Origin: Tritrichomonas musculus
Lineage: Eukaryota > Parabasalia > Tritrichomonadida > Tritrichomonadidae
DNA length: 64,000 nucleotides
Reading direction: 5' to 3'
Assembly: GCA_039105265.1 (NCBI GenBank)
Contig: JAPFFF010000004.1
Span: 4,712,001 to 4,776,000 of the forward strand
This document shows, piece after piece, positions 8,586-18,376 of the stretch. A program made the position numbers and the translations under genes. The notes beneath the pieces are model-generated. The model was not told the origin of the DNA. It saw only the letters and a program-made list of their open reading frames with translations, and did not search any database. Position 1 is the stretch's first letter. Each line of letters opens with the position of its first letter.

Positions 8586-11500
8586 TTATAATGAATGTAT
8601 TCCATTCTTGGTATTATCTTCAGCTAAGATACCATTTGATGAAAAGAATGACCCACCAATCAATATGAAATTAGCTGTTGGATTGACCATTAAATTGCTA
8701 CTATTTAATGGAAATTCAATATTGTTTAACCAGATCTTATTTGGTTCGCATTGGTATTCATACGTAGGTGTATTTTTAACATTGAATGATATATTAATTT
8801 TAATTTCTTTTTCACTGGCAACATTATTTTTGTTTTCATGATATGTCAAATAGAGGGTTGCCTCATATGCATCAAATGGTTGTTCGAATTGGTAACGAAT
8901 GCTAGTACTATTTGGTACGCTGAATGTATACTTAATTCGCGTTAATCTATTCGCTAATGCAGCTAATCTTGATTCAAAAGATTCTATGGTTGCTTTCAAA
9001 TTTGTGTTCTCAGTTACCAAATTTTCTATCCTTGTCTTCAGTTCATCATAATCACTTTTTAATGCATAATTTGACAAATCAACTGGTTCTGGGATATCTG
9101 TTTTCAAAGCAAAAGTGTTCGACACATATCTTGCTGAATAAGCGTTTTTGTCTGTTGGTTCGATATTTTTGGTTATTGAACATGATAAAATTTCCGGTGT
9201 TTCACCACTTCCTGGATTGATTAATTCATGGGAGCTATACAGAATCCAAAGACCAGAATTACTTCCTTCGATACGAATTATCTGAGAGGGTTGTTCGTCA
9301 TCATCGTCATTGTACGAATAATCTATGTGAACATAATGAGCCGTATAGAAATTGTTTGATGAGACAATATCCAACCCATATTGCTCAATCAGTTCATGAT
9401 ATGTGTCGTAATCCAAATCAGGAATTGTATTATTGACGATTTTGAATTGAATAGTTGTTTGCCCCTCAATAATTTCTGGAATAATGCTTTTCATAGCATA
9501 ATTGGTTAAATCAACAGGTTCAGGTATATCTTTCTTTAATGCATACTCCTTTAGTACATCATTGACCTCATCAACCGTGGGGTACTCGTTTATGATTGTA
9601 GCTAGTGAAGCATCATTAGATTTGGTCTGTTCATGGATAGCATCAATTTTATTATGAAGAGCATTTATGTCACAGGTATAGGCTAAATCATTTGGTGTAA
9701 ATGACATCCTCCTAACACAAGTATTCTCCTTGATAGTAATAGTATTGACTTTAACATTTTGGGGATTAGGTATGATTATAATCTTATCATTGAGAGTGCA
9801 TGTTGGGAAGTAATCGCAACCTTCATATTGACTAACACTACCATTCTCTATAGTAATTGTAACAATATATTCCTCATAGTCTATATCATTGAATTCGCTA
9901 ATAAACATTAACATCAGCCTAACTTTGATAGTTCCATTTGTAATCACATCTTCAGCTTCAAGATGAACATCCTTATTGACTAGCTTACCAACAATATCAA
10001 TAGTGTCATCTCTAACTAAATTATTTTTGGAAATATAGATATCATCAAGTAGGGTTGTATTAAATTCAACCTCATTTATTTTTTCAGCTAATAGTCTAAA
10101 TGCTGGTTTCAATGACTCCCTGAAGTGGTTGCATAAATCGATAGCATCTCTATAGGTTGTAATGGTTGTTGAGGGGTTGTTAACATCATCAGTATATTCG
10201 ACAGCAACTTTGTCTGCATCGCACCAATTTATGATTGGAGTTAAATCAGTTGTAGTTGACCTTGCTATTTTTAATGGAGGTAGGTTGCTTCCATCACCTA
10301 GATGATATAAAGCTTGCTCACCTTGGGATATACCTTCAATGGTTGAATCTATACCAGCTTTAGTGATTGTGAACCCTGTTCGAAACAACGTCAATCCAAC
10401 ATTGGCTATGCTACCAGCCGTGCCGATGACTCCAAATGCCAGGGCTACATTTGATACGATTCGAACCTGGTCGATATCATCTTGCAAGTGTTGAGTAATT
10501 CTTTTAGTCTCACCCATTTCTGCATTTAATGTATCCACTCTACTGGTCAAATCTTTAACATCATAACTAACTACATCAAAGTTGTTAGTGAGTACATTCA
10601 AATCACTCCTCATGGTAGTAATATTATCAGCCGTAATGACCTTAGATGATGTTATATTGTAATCAGTATATAAGGTTGTCGCGGCATCTGGTCTCGGGAG
10701 TACTTCATAATATTGTTGGTCGATTATATATTTGAATGCGTTAGTTGATGGGTCCCAATTCACTTCATCAATGGGGTCCGTGAAATCTTTCTTCAAATAT
10801 AGTTCAATATTTTTGGTATCTGTATTAATTTTAGTAGTAGAATATTCATAGCTAATCTTCTCAATCGTATCGAGGACAGGGATGACATCAACATATACCT
10901 TGCCATTCTTTTGAGCATGGAACCCATCTGGTTTGAATGATAACCTAGTGCCAGTAATCGAATCCCCCAAATATATATCCAAATATATCTTATCAATCAG
11001 GTCGGTTCGAATTCCCTCGGTGTTATCCATTGATAAATATAAAATGATGGTACCATAATACCCTGGATGTAACGAGTTCGATAGACCATCTGTTAAATGG
11101 TTCTCGTAAGCACATGTCATATTCCATTCACTACCATCTCTAATAGTACCATCATTCATTTGAATTTTGAATACATGTTTATAGTTTTTCAATAGCGAAT
11201 GCATCAAACCATTCCCTTCATTTGTAATTATCGACTCGTGCAAATCTGTTTGCTTAATAGTTATCCAGCAACCGTAGCAATCGTTAGTTTTCTTACTGGG
11301 TCGAAGATTCCATTTGGTGATAACTTTAGAATTGAGTCTACCTTGGATATTATTACCTGTCCAATAGCCCCTATTGGCATGGGTCTCATCAGCACACCAT
11401 TTCAATGACCAATGGTTACCAAAACAATGTTCTGTAAACTTGAATTCGAGTTGGTCTGGTATAGTATAATCATCAGGCACCTCAAATATAATTTTGTAGT

Positions 11501-13745
11501 AATCCTCATCCTGTATAATGTAATCCTGAATAATGGATGGCTTATAGAAGTAGTGGACATCACTTTTATGAAGCTTCAACGCATTATCAGCAATTATGGT
11601 TTTACATTTAATAGGCTTATCCGTTTTCAATAGAGTTGGTGTGTATTCATTCATAATTGATAACTCTCCATTGAGGAATAGCTTATATGGATGAAATGGT
11701 AACTTTTTATCAAATGCTATATAAAACTTACCATCGAGGTCATTTTGGTCAGCAGGTCCAATGGATCTTGTTGCGATTAAAGAACTATCATTGATAATAC
11801 AGAAATTTTGATACGAATCAAATTTGATTACTGGACACAGTATCTTATTATTTTTGGATACAATATAGAACTCTTTAATATATCTGCCTTTGCTATCATA
11901 TATAACATTCTTTCGTAACACAATTTTGAAAATTGGTCTATTGTAGCTGAGGAAGGCTTGTTTTTGTTCATCAGGAACATTAATAACTAATAGGTTACAT
12001 TCGATATTATTAATGGTATTTGTTAATGAAGATACATCCTTGTTTGTAATTATGAATTCATCGATACCTGCCTCACTGACAAAATTTGAATCGCCTGCGG
12101 GTATCTCATCCAATCTATCCATGACATAATTATGAGCCTCACATAAATTATTCACCAAATCAATCGTATCAACAAATACTGATGCTACATCCAATAATGG
12201 GTTATCATCCGTTAGTATATCAATCTCATCACTAAGGGGTGTTGGTTTAGCTTTCTTCTTGAGGCGAGCTGCTATAGCTGCATGCTCTCTCTTCATCTCT
12301 TCAAATTTCAATTTATGCTCCATGGGACTAAGCTTCTTATAGGTCTTCTCCTCATTGAATATTATTTTGATTCCATATATAATCAGTAATAATGTCAATT
12401 GAAACGTGCCTGCACATATTAGAAAATTGTCAGATTCTTGTAACCATCTAATGAAACTACCAAAGTTATCAAATACTTTATGTACTGTAGATGAATCAAT
12501 TGTTGGTAGTGTATCAACAACCCTATCCTTAAATGTGATTAGGTAGCGAACCAGTTTACCAGATGTATCTACTGTATAATGCCAGATGTATCCTGAATTA
12601 AAATATAATGATTCCATCAATGATGTGGCTGTATTGTATGTTACCTTACTCATAGATGATACCCCTGAGAGTGTGTATGATAATAGCTTACCAGTTATAG
12701 AGAATGTACTTTTCAATAGAAGTAGCATAAAACTTGATGTCTTGACCACTACATTGATAACTTTATCCATGTTATCGTGACTGATAGGTGACTTGTTTTC
12801 AATCAGTGTATCCACATCTTCGATATCATACTCCTTATTATCATCTGGGTTCACGATGACATCATATTTGGTTGGCTCGACTGGGAGGTCATCACCTGAT
12901 GGAGCTTTTTGACACTTCACTTTGCGTATCTCATATCTATCATTTATTTTTAGGACAACGAGGTACTCCATATTCTCAAGTGTATTCAAGAGATTTGTTA
13001 TATCACTATTGGAAGCAGTTGATATATCATTTTGAAGACCATTCAATATTTGTAATAGGTTTGCATTATTGGTATTGAGACTGGTGAATAGATTGGCATA
13101 TGTTTTGATATTATTTGTTGTATTGAGATTATTTGATAATGAGGAGCCAAATAAATTCAGTTGACCATTAGGATATATATCTGTATTCTCAAATCCGGAT
13201 TTCTTCACAAACCCATTCATGTTAGATAATAATGATTGAATCGAAGTATTGGATGAGTTGTATGTTTTGATGACATCATTTATACTTGACGGATTGTGTG
13301 GTTGAATTATGTTGTTGTTATCGATATAATTCATTTGACTCAATGATATATCTGTGTTCGCCAAATCACTCAAATCGACTCCACCTATATTTAGGTCATG
13401 TATATATTTGGTTAGATTATTAAAATTGGTTCTCAATAATTCCATCAGTTTATTATAAGTGGTACAATATTGTGTATTTGTAGCACCATCAGCGAAGACA
13501 GGTAAGCTTTGCCCACCAGTAATAGTTAGATCTTTAAATGAATCAATTTTGAAGTCCTTTCCTAATGCCATTTGGTCAACTTCAGCTTTGCTATATATAT
13601 TATTGAATGCGACTGGTTCACCATCCTCTCGTGTGAAACTGAATTGTTCGTTACCTTCATCATCTTCAGCTACTTCTATCGACAAACCTTTATCCTTTAA
13701 CTTGGTTGCTTCATTACAACGAAAAGCATATGGTACAATAGACAT
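8586..13745 (-). CDS. Giant fibre-like Maverick structural protein
   Basis: This 1719-residue protein is homologous to the 1322-residue protein at 24437-28405. YYEVLPRPDAATTLYTDYNI here matches YYNVVPKPESCTTLFTNYNI there. In both, a coiled coil (about 1073-1100 here) and a Gly-rich hydrophobic segment (about 1101-1125) follow. Other features are a probable transmembrane helix at about 445-465 (LTLLLIIYGIKIIF), PEPVDLxNYA repeats near 1403 and 1550, and a C-terminal coiled coil (about 1562-1603) before a beta-rich end. Such architecture resembles viral tail or receptor-binding fibres; receptor binding is inference. Its start is 16 bp from the divergent gene at 13762. Confidence 0.75.
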   Translation of the reverse strand: MSIVPYAFRCNEATKLKDKGLSIEVAEDDEGNEQFSFTREDGEPVAFNNIYSKAEVDQMALGKDFKIDSFKDLTITGGQSLPVFADGATNTQYCTTYNKLMELLRTNFNNLTKYIHDLNIGGVDLSDLANTDISLSQMNYIDNNNIIQPHNPSSINDVIKTYNSSNTSIQSLLSNMNGFVKKSGFENTDIYPNGQLNLFGSSLSNNLNTTNNIKTYANLFTSLNTNNANLLQILNGLQNDISTASNSDITNLLNTLENMEYLVVLKINDRYEIRKVKCQKAPSGDDLPVEPTKYDVIVNPDDNKEYDIEDVDTLIENKSPISHDNMDKVINVVVKTSSFMLLLLKSTFSITGKLLSYTLSGVSSMSKVTYNTATSLMESLYFNSGYIWHYTVDTSGKLVRYLITFKDRVVDTLPTIDSSTVHKVFDNFGSFIRWLQESDNFLICAGTFQLTLLLIIYGIKIIFNEEKTYKKLSPMEHKLKFEEMKREHAAIAARLKKKAKPTPLSDEIDILTDDNPLLDVASVFVDTIDLVNNLCEAHNYVMDRLDEIPAGDSNFVSEAGIDEFIITNKDVSSLTNTINNIECNLLVINVPDEQKQAFLSYNRPIFKIVLRKNVIYDSKGRYIKEFYIVSKNNKILCPVIKFDSYQNFCIINDSSLIATRSIGPADQNDLDGKFYIAFDKKLPFHPYKLFLNGELSIMNEYTPTLLKTDKPIKCKTIIADNALKLHKSDVHYFYKPSIIQDYIIQDEDYYKIIFEVPDDYTIPDQLEFKFTEHCFGNHWSLKWCADETHANRGYWTGNNIQGRLNSKVITKWNLRPSKKTNDCYGCWITIKQTDLHESIITNEGNGLMHSLLKNYKHVFKIQMNDGTIRDGSEWNMTCAYENHLTDGLSNSLHPGYYGTIILYLSMDNTEGIRTDLIDKIYLDIYLGDSITGTRLSFKPDGFHAQKNGKVYVDVIPVLDTIEKISYEYSTTKINTDTKNIELYLKKDFTDPIDEVNWDPSTNAFKYIIDQQYYEVLPRPDAATTLYTDYNITSSKVITADNITTMRSDLNVLTNNFDVVSYDVKDLTSRVDTLNAEMGETKRITQHLQDDIDQVRIVSNVALAFGVIGTAGSIANVGLTLFRTGFTITKAGIDSTIEGISQGEQALYHLGDGSNLPPLKIARSTTTDLTPIINWCDADKVAVEYTDDVNNPSTTITTYRDAIDLCNHFRESLKPAFRLLAEKINEVEFNTTLLDDIYISKNNLVRDDTIDIVGKLVNKDVHLEAEDVITNGTIKVRLMLMFISEFNDIDYEEYIVTITIENGSVSQYEGCDYFPTCTLNDKIIIIPNPQNVKVNTITIKENTCVRRMSFTPNDLAYTCDINALHNKIDAIHEQTKSNDASLATIINEYPTVDEVNDVLKEYALKKDIPEPVDLTNYAMKSIIPEIIEGQTTIQFKIVNNTIPDLDYDTYHELIEQYGLDIVSSNNFYTAHYVHIDYSYNDDDDEQPSQIIRIEGSNSGLWILYSSHELINPGSGETPEILSCSITKNIEPTDKNAYSARYVSNTFALKTDIPEPVDLSNYALKSDYDELKTRIENLVTENTNLKATIESFESRLAALANRLTRIKYTFSVPNSTSIRYQFEQPFDAYEATLYLTYHENKNNVASEKEIKINISFNVKNTPTYEYQCEPNKIWLNNIEFPLNSSNLMVNPTANFILIGGSFFSSNGILAEDNTKNGIHSL

Positions 13746-13761
13746 TTTAACAGATAGTAAA
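13746..13761. promoter_or_regulatory. 16-bp divergent start region
   Basis: Only 16 bp (TTTAACAGATAGTAAA) separate the ATG of the minus-strand fibre gene from the ATG of the plus-strand gene at 13762. The ends mirror each other (TTTAAC / GTAAA), so each gene is preceded by an (A/T)AAA-ATG context. Either the initiation signals overlap, or the core promoters lie inside the opposite coding sequence. The same arrangement recurs twice in element 2. Confidence 0.6.
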
Positions 13762-14508
13762 ATGTTGTGTTCAGTTAATAGTAATGCAACAGATTATAGT
13801 CTGGTGAAGCTAAATGTAGACATACCTTGGAAATGTGATTATGTGAAGTATTATGTTTCCTCAATCAATACAAAGGGGAATATATTGATAGTAACTAAGG
13901 ATGACTATTTGATGTTTTCATATGAGGACGGAAATAATGAACGTTCGCTGATGATAGAATTTAAAGACACATATTATTACTCAATGCTTGGATTGGTTAA
14001 ATACTTGAATAGTTGTCAAAACATAATTGTGTTCAAAAATATTGATGGTAGGACAATGAGTTTATCGAGTCAGCATAAAGTATCGTTCATTAGAGGTTCT
14101 CATAGAGCTAAACTGATAACAGGATTATATAGTGTAAAGAATGAAGTTGTTATACCTGCCAACAATGAGACAGTTGTACCTGATTTGCCAATATTGGATT
14201 ATGCCAATAGATTATATCTCGTATCACTACAAGGTCAAGCTGTACATAGTATTATAGGAGAACATGAATATACACCATCCGTGATTGCAACAGTTGATAC
14301 TGTTATAGAACCACAGGCACCTATTATAATTGATTACGATTCATCTAAACCAATCAAAATTAAAACATTTACCGATTCACTAAAACACATCGAAATGAGG
14401 CTAGTAGATTTCATGTACCAACCTGTCATATTAAAGTCTCCATTATTTGTCAACATTAAAATTAAACCTGCAGGGACAACTAATATTGACACACCAACGA
14501 ATCATTAA
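13762..14508 (+). CDS. Candidate minor capsid (penton-like) protein
   Basis: This is a 248-residue protein starting at the ATG immediately after the divergent region; the frame is open further upstream only as antisense of the fibre gene. It is beta-strand-rich. It ends with HIEMRLVDF...LFVNIKIKP, the alternating strand/short-turn/strand pattern seen at the C-terminus of single jelly-roll minor capsid proteins of Polintons. The small gene at 24087-24419 sits in the same place beside the other fibre gene and ends similarly (FKIWFTDAEGNEI...LFLKLEY). Both position and ending suggest a penton or fibre-partner role. There is no direct motif proof. Confidence 0.5.
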   Translation: MLCSVNSNATDYSLVKLNVDIPWKCDYVKYYVSSINTKGNILIVTKDDYLMFSYEDGNNERSLMIEFKDTYYYSMLGLVKYLNSCQNIIVFKNIDGRTMSLSSQHKVSFIRGSHRAKLITGLYSVKNEVVIPANNETVVPDLPILDYANRLYLVSLQGQAVHSIIGEHEYTPSVIATVDTVIEPQAPIIIDYDSSKPIKIKTFTDSLKHIEMRLVDFMYQPVILKSPLFVNIKIKPAGTTNIDTPTNH

Positions 14509-14555
14509 GCTTGGATTCAATTAAAGATTTATTTTTGAGTAGATATCGGGTGTAC

Positions 14556-14875
14556 ATGAAGTGGTTGCATGAGTAGATGTATGTGATGAGATATGGGAGA
14601 TGATTGCATGAGTGGATGTGTGTGATGGTTGCATGAGATGAGTTGCGATACAAGATATGGGAGATGATTACTTGAGATGATTGCTTGAGTGGATTGCTGT
14701 AGGAGTATGCTAGATAGGTTGCATGAGATGGTTTGCTTGAGATGATTGCTTGAGATGGGTTGCTTGAGATGATTGCATGAGATGATTGCATGAGATGATT
14801 GCTGTAGGAGTATGCTAGATGGGTTGCATGAGATGATTGCATGAGATGATTGCTGTAGGAGTATGCTAGATAGGT
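14556..14875 (+). repeat. Minisatellite of degenerate GATTGCATGAGAT-type units
   Basis: About 320 bp consist of variants of a roughly 11-13-bp unit (GATTGCATGAGAT, GATTGCTTGAGAT). A longer block (GATTGCTGTAGGAGTATGCT + AGATAGG) recurs three times. It lies just inside the inferred right end of element 1. The reverse strand is open for about 149 codons, but that is an artefact of the repeat. Confidence 0.85.
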
Positions 14876-14883
14876 TGGTATTA

Positions 14884-15146
14884 AGTAGTTATACATAGTG
14901 AAGGGGGGATAGATAACTAGTATAAGCAAATGAGGCTCTCCGTGTAGGGTGGCTGGGTGGGGGTTGCTTGGGGCTGTTTGGAGATATGGTTTATTATAGC
15001 GAGGGAGCTTTTCAAAGCGAGGGAGCTATAATATAAAACATCTCCAAAGTACCTCAAATTATCGTCTCTTCAGGAAGCTTTCAAAGCTGGAGAGCCTCAT
15101 TTGCTTATACTAGTTATCTATCCCCCCTTCACTATGTATAACTACT
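14884..15146. repeat. 58-bp inverted repeat pair; probable right terminus of element 1
   Basis: A 58-bp sequence starting AGTAGTTATACATAGTGAAG at 14884 is repeated perfectly in inverse orientation, ending at 15146 with ACTACT. The roughly 150-bp centre contains further imperfect inverted arms (TGGAGATATGGTTTATTATAGC against its diverged complement) and small hairpins such as GCTTTTCAAAGC. The outer end matches the AGTAGT...ACTACT termini of element 2. No duplicated target flanks this 263-bp unit itself, so it is better read as a Maverick end with an inverted duplication than as an independent MITE. Confidence 0.55.
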
Positions 15147-15730
15147 CTATATACATTTCTGAGTAAAAAATAGTGTTGATATCATTAATGTTGTATATTT
15201 TTTAATCAAAATAATACTTAATGATATCATAGGTGGAGTTAGGTCTGAGCAAATGATAAAGATGCGCGTCATAATGTTCTCTATTAATGGAATATCTGCA
15301 TATTAAATAAAAATTTATGAAACTTAATTGATATTTATTGAATTATATTAACTCACAAATGAAATATAATAGAGTATAATGGCCAGTAAATGAAATATAA
15401 TGTAGAATGATAGTTTATAAATGATATAAAAAGGAATATTTTTCAATGTATTTGTTTAAAAGTAAAATAAGATTGAGATTATTGAAATATAAGAAAAAAA
15501 GGTGGTATTTAAAGGAGATATATTGCATTATAATGGAGATTAAATGAAATATGATATAATATAATGACGCAGAAATGAAAAATAATGCAATATAATGATC
15601 AACAATTGAAATATAGTTCAGTATAATGATTTACAAGAGGAATATGAATCAAAATTTGGCAATATACAGGTAAACATTTGAACTATGACGCATTTCAATG
15701 TGATAAAAGGACACATAAAAGCTGTATGTC

Positions 15731-15820
15731 AATGACAACTATGAATTGAAATCAGAATATAATGCAAAAATTGCAACCCTCGAAGCTAGAATGGGCACTC
15801 TTGAGTCAACAGAAAAATAA
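15731..15820 (+). pseudogene. Relic C-terminus of a coiled-coil Maverick protein
   Basis: A 29-codon frame ending at TAA 15818-15820 contains ELKSEYNAKIATLEARMGTL, a coiled coil like the C-terminal region of the giant fibre protein (ALKSDYDELKTRIENL... in element 1). Upstream the frame is closed by stops. It is probably a leftover from an earlier, otherwise decayed element. Confidence 0.4.
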
Positions 15821-17247
15821 TTACATTTTAGAAGTGATTGTTATTTTTATGTATTAAAAATAATAATTATTATAATTGAACCTATCCCTAGAGAGATCGA
15901 AGGTGATATCAGGCCTGGGTAGATGTTAAGGACGCACAACCTAACGTATTACAATCACAGATAAGTAAAATATTAAAGTATTAACAATTGTATCAAATGA
16001 TGATAATCCAATATAAAGTAAAATACCTATTAGCAAATAAATAATATTACAATTTCCTAATAGATAGGCTTAATGTAATGTCTATCAATATATTTTTAAG
16101 TAATAAACTTACACCGTAAACTTTAAAAAATAAGATACAGATTTCATAATCCAAAATAAAATCAAAATTCTATAATATTTTGACTTTTTGATGCATTATA
16201 CAATAATTTTATAAATGATCCTCTCAAAAAAGATTAATATTTACTTATTTATTTATAATTTTATTGAGATAAATGCAAATTAAAAAAAAAAAATATTATT
16301 TAAATAACCGTTATTATTTGAAATTTTTATTAATCTTTTATCTCTAAATAAATATAAATATATCATGATTATAATTGGATATTTATTATTGAAAGAATAT
16401 TATTATACAAATAATATATTAAATGTAATGCAAATCTAGGAATATCAAAAATATTTTCAAACTATTTTAAATAACATGTAAAGTATTCAAAAATATCAAT
16501 GGGAAAACGAATATTATCTTGAAATAAAAATATTGACAAGCATTATTTTATAATTATTTGAAATATATTTATTTTAAAAATAATAAAATATAATATTGAA
16601 ATATAGAATTATTAATTTTTAATAATTTTCAAGATTATTATCAATTTAAATTTAAATTTTTATATTATAATATATTAATAAGAAGCAATTGTAAGAATAA
16701 TATGCTTAAAATGTTTTTGGAATCTTCAAATTAAATTTTAATAATCATGAATAAAAAGAAACTAGGTTATTTCATTAACCATATAAACTTTAAGATTTAA
16801 TATAAATCTTCAGTTAAAAATTAAAAGCTTTAATTTAGATAAATAAAATCTGGACTTAAAAATATATTTGGAATTGTTGTTTTGAAATAATAAATATAAT
16901 TTATTCTTTAAATAGTTCATTTATAAAAAAATTATTGATTTTAATTTATTTTACTTTATTTTTTATCGAGAAAAAGATAAAATAAGATTAAAAATCATTA
17001 TATTCATTTCATTCAAATTCATTCAATTTGGTTATATTAAAGATATATGGTGTAAAATACAAATCAAATAAGAATTAAATATTTTATTAATATATTTTAA
17101 TTTTATTTTCAGAAAACTTATTTTCGGTTAATAATTAAAATTGATATAAATTTTAATCTATGTTCACAAATATTTCAGATGATTATTTTATACACTATAC
17201 AAATGTTTAATAAATCAAACTTTTCCAAAATACTTTGATTTATTTTG

Positions 17248-17252
17248 TATAT
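17248..17252 (+). repeat. Left target-site duplication TATAT
   Basis: TATAT immediately precedes the left terminal repeat and is repeated immediately after the right one (36039-36043). Polintons usually make 5-6-bp duplications. In AT-rich DNA this could occur by chance, but its exact placement at both termini supports it. Confidence 0.7.
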
Positions 17253-17793
17253 AGTAGTGTACAAAAGGGGTGATTTAAGACCGGGGGTCTTAAAACGCTT
17301 CGCTTCCCCCCTTTCTCGGTTCTCCGCTCTTGACGAGCTTCGAACCGGACTCCATAAATATAGGTCATTTATAACTTTCATTTTTGTCTTCATTTTTTGA
17401 ATATTATTTAGTGGAATAAATAATACATTTTTCACTCGTTTATGACTACATAGTTTATACTTTTTAAAAGGGGTGATTTAAGACCGGGGGTCTTAAAACG
17501 CTTCGCTTCCCCCCTTTCTCGGTTCTCCGCTCTTGACGAGCTTCGAACCGACCACCATAAATATAGGTCATCAATGCGGTCCATAACTGTCTTCAGTTTT
17601 TGATTTGTTATACGAGACCCTATATTGCGCATAAAAACCTTTATTTTCACATTAAAAGTATATGTTAGTAGTCTCAAAAGTGATATCTTTATACCTGAAA
17701 TGTGATATGAAAAACTAAAATTTCTCATAAAATTTTAACATATTTATACTTTTTAAAAATATTGAAAATAAAATTTTAAAAAAATTTTGTGAA
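17253..17793 (+). repeat. Left terminal inverted repeat of element 2
   Basis: About 541 bp match the inverse of 35498-36038. The outermost 20 bp are AGTAGTGTACAAAAGGGGTG. The repeat contains two copies, about 200 bp apart, of a roughly 100-bp GC-rich module (17264-17365 and 17466-17570). The module has the hairpin AAGACCGGGGGTCTT and a larger stem-loop CGGTTC...GAACCG enclosing GCTC...GAGC. The inner module differs here from the right repeat (ACCACC instead of the expected GACTCC after CGAACCG). Frames open across it are not credible genes. Confidence 0.9.
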
Positions 17794-17880
17794 TTGTGAA
17801 ATAAAATGTTATTCTCTCAAAATTTTATTTTTATTCTTTTAATTTTAATTTTTTATCCGCAATACAAATAACACCAAAAA

Positions 17881-18351
17881 ATGACTAAACAAGTTGCATA
17901 CGTTTCTATTAATAAATTATGTGATAAATTAGAGGAATTTGTTAAAGAGCATACAATTGACTTAAAAACAAATGCATATGAATATTATGTTTTATTTAGT
18001 AAAGATACAGTATATGAAGATAGATTTGATAGTAATTATGTAGTATTTAAACCAATATTGATATCACTTTGGAAGAGGCAACAATTGAAATATAATGATT
18101 TATGCAAGCTGTTTGAATGTGAAAAATTATATATTAAAGCCAAATCTAAAGGTGCACATTACAACATAAACACTAAAGAGAATCTACAAAATTTGGTCAT
18201 TGAACGTGAACCAAAAAAGTTTACTAATAAAGATGGAAAAGAAATAGTATACCATGATATTCGAAATTATGACACATACAGTTTGGTTAAAGAAATAGAA
18301 TCCCGTTTAAAGACTAACTATCAGCAATTCATCAAAGAATGTGGCTTATAA
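17881..18351 (+). CDS. Hypothetical Maverick protein, first gene inside left TIR
   Basis: This 156-residue soluble protein starts at an ATG preceded by ACACCAAAAAATG. It is rich in Lys/Tyr/Glu with a basic middle (KRQQLKYNDLCKLFECEKLYIKAKSK). It shares a faint pattern with the 152-residue protein at 3238-3696, including the KPILIS motif. There is no catalytic or membrane motif. Its position next to the terminus and its basic nature would allow a DNA-binding or terminal-protein-like role, but nothing proves this. Confidence 0.65.
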   Translation: MTKQVAYVSINKLCDKLEEFVKEHTIDLKTNAYEYYVLFSKDTVYEDRFDSNYVVFKPILISLWKRQQLKYNDLCKLFECEKLYIKAKSKGAHYNINTKENLQNLVIEREPKKFTNKDGKEIVYHDIRNYDTYSLVKEIESRLKTNYQQFIKECGL

Positions 18352-18376
18352 AACCTTAATATTTTTTTGTATTCAA

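Larger units (their letters stand above)
1..15146. mobile_element. Maverick/Polinton element 1, right-hand part (left end outside window)
   Basis: The gene set seen here (double-jelly-roll-type major capsid protein, protein-primed family B DNA polymerase, giant fibre-like protein, small conserved orphans) is that of a Maverick/Polinton virus-like transposon. Five or six of its proteins have recognisable counterparts in the complete Maverick at 17253-36038, but at low identity and in another gene order, so it is a different lineage. Integrase and packaging ATPase are not seen and would have to lie upstream. The right boundary at 15146 is inferred from an outward-facing inverted repeat ending ACTACT; the second Maverick ends the same way. 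Local base composition looks less AT-rich than in the second element. Confidence 0.85.
15147..17252. other. Non-genic AT-rich spacer between the two Mavericks
   Basis: No credible gene is seen. The stretch 15300-15650 is rich in GAAATATAAT-type degenerate motifs. Two short, loosely similar GC-richer blocks lie near 15230-15285 (GATATCATAGGTGGAG...) and 15908-15950 (GATATCAGGCCTGGG...). From about 16000 the DNA is almost pure A/T with homopolymer runs. It looks like host intergenic DNA containing debris of older mobile elements. Confidence 0.6.

Noticed and set aside
14480-14929. 149-codon minus-strand open frame of Ser/His/Ala/Tyr repeats
   Set aside because: It is the translated complement of the minisatellite, with no start context or homologue.
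14884-15146. Stand-alone MITE
   Set aside because: Perfect inverted ends but no flanking duplication; similarity to the Maverick terminus is the better explanation.
17175-17728. Two similar open frames (SSSRAENRERGEAKRFKT) in the left TIR and their mirror copies at 35641-36050
   Set aside because: They follow the hairpin-rich repeat modules, straddle the element boundary in one case, and are interrupted differently; TIR structure explains them.
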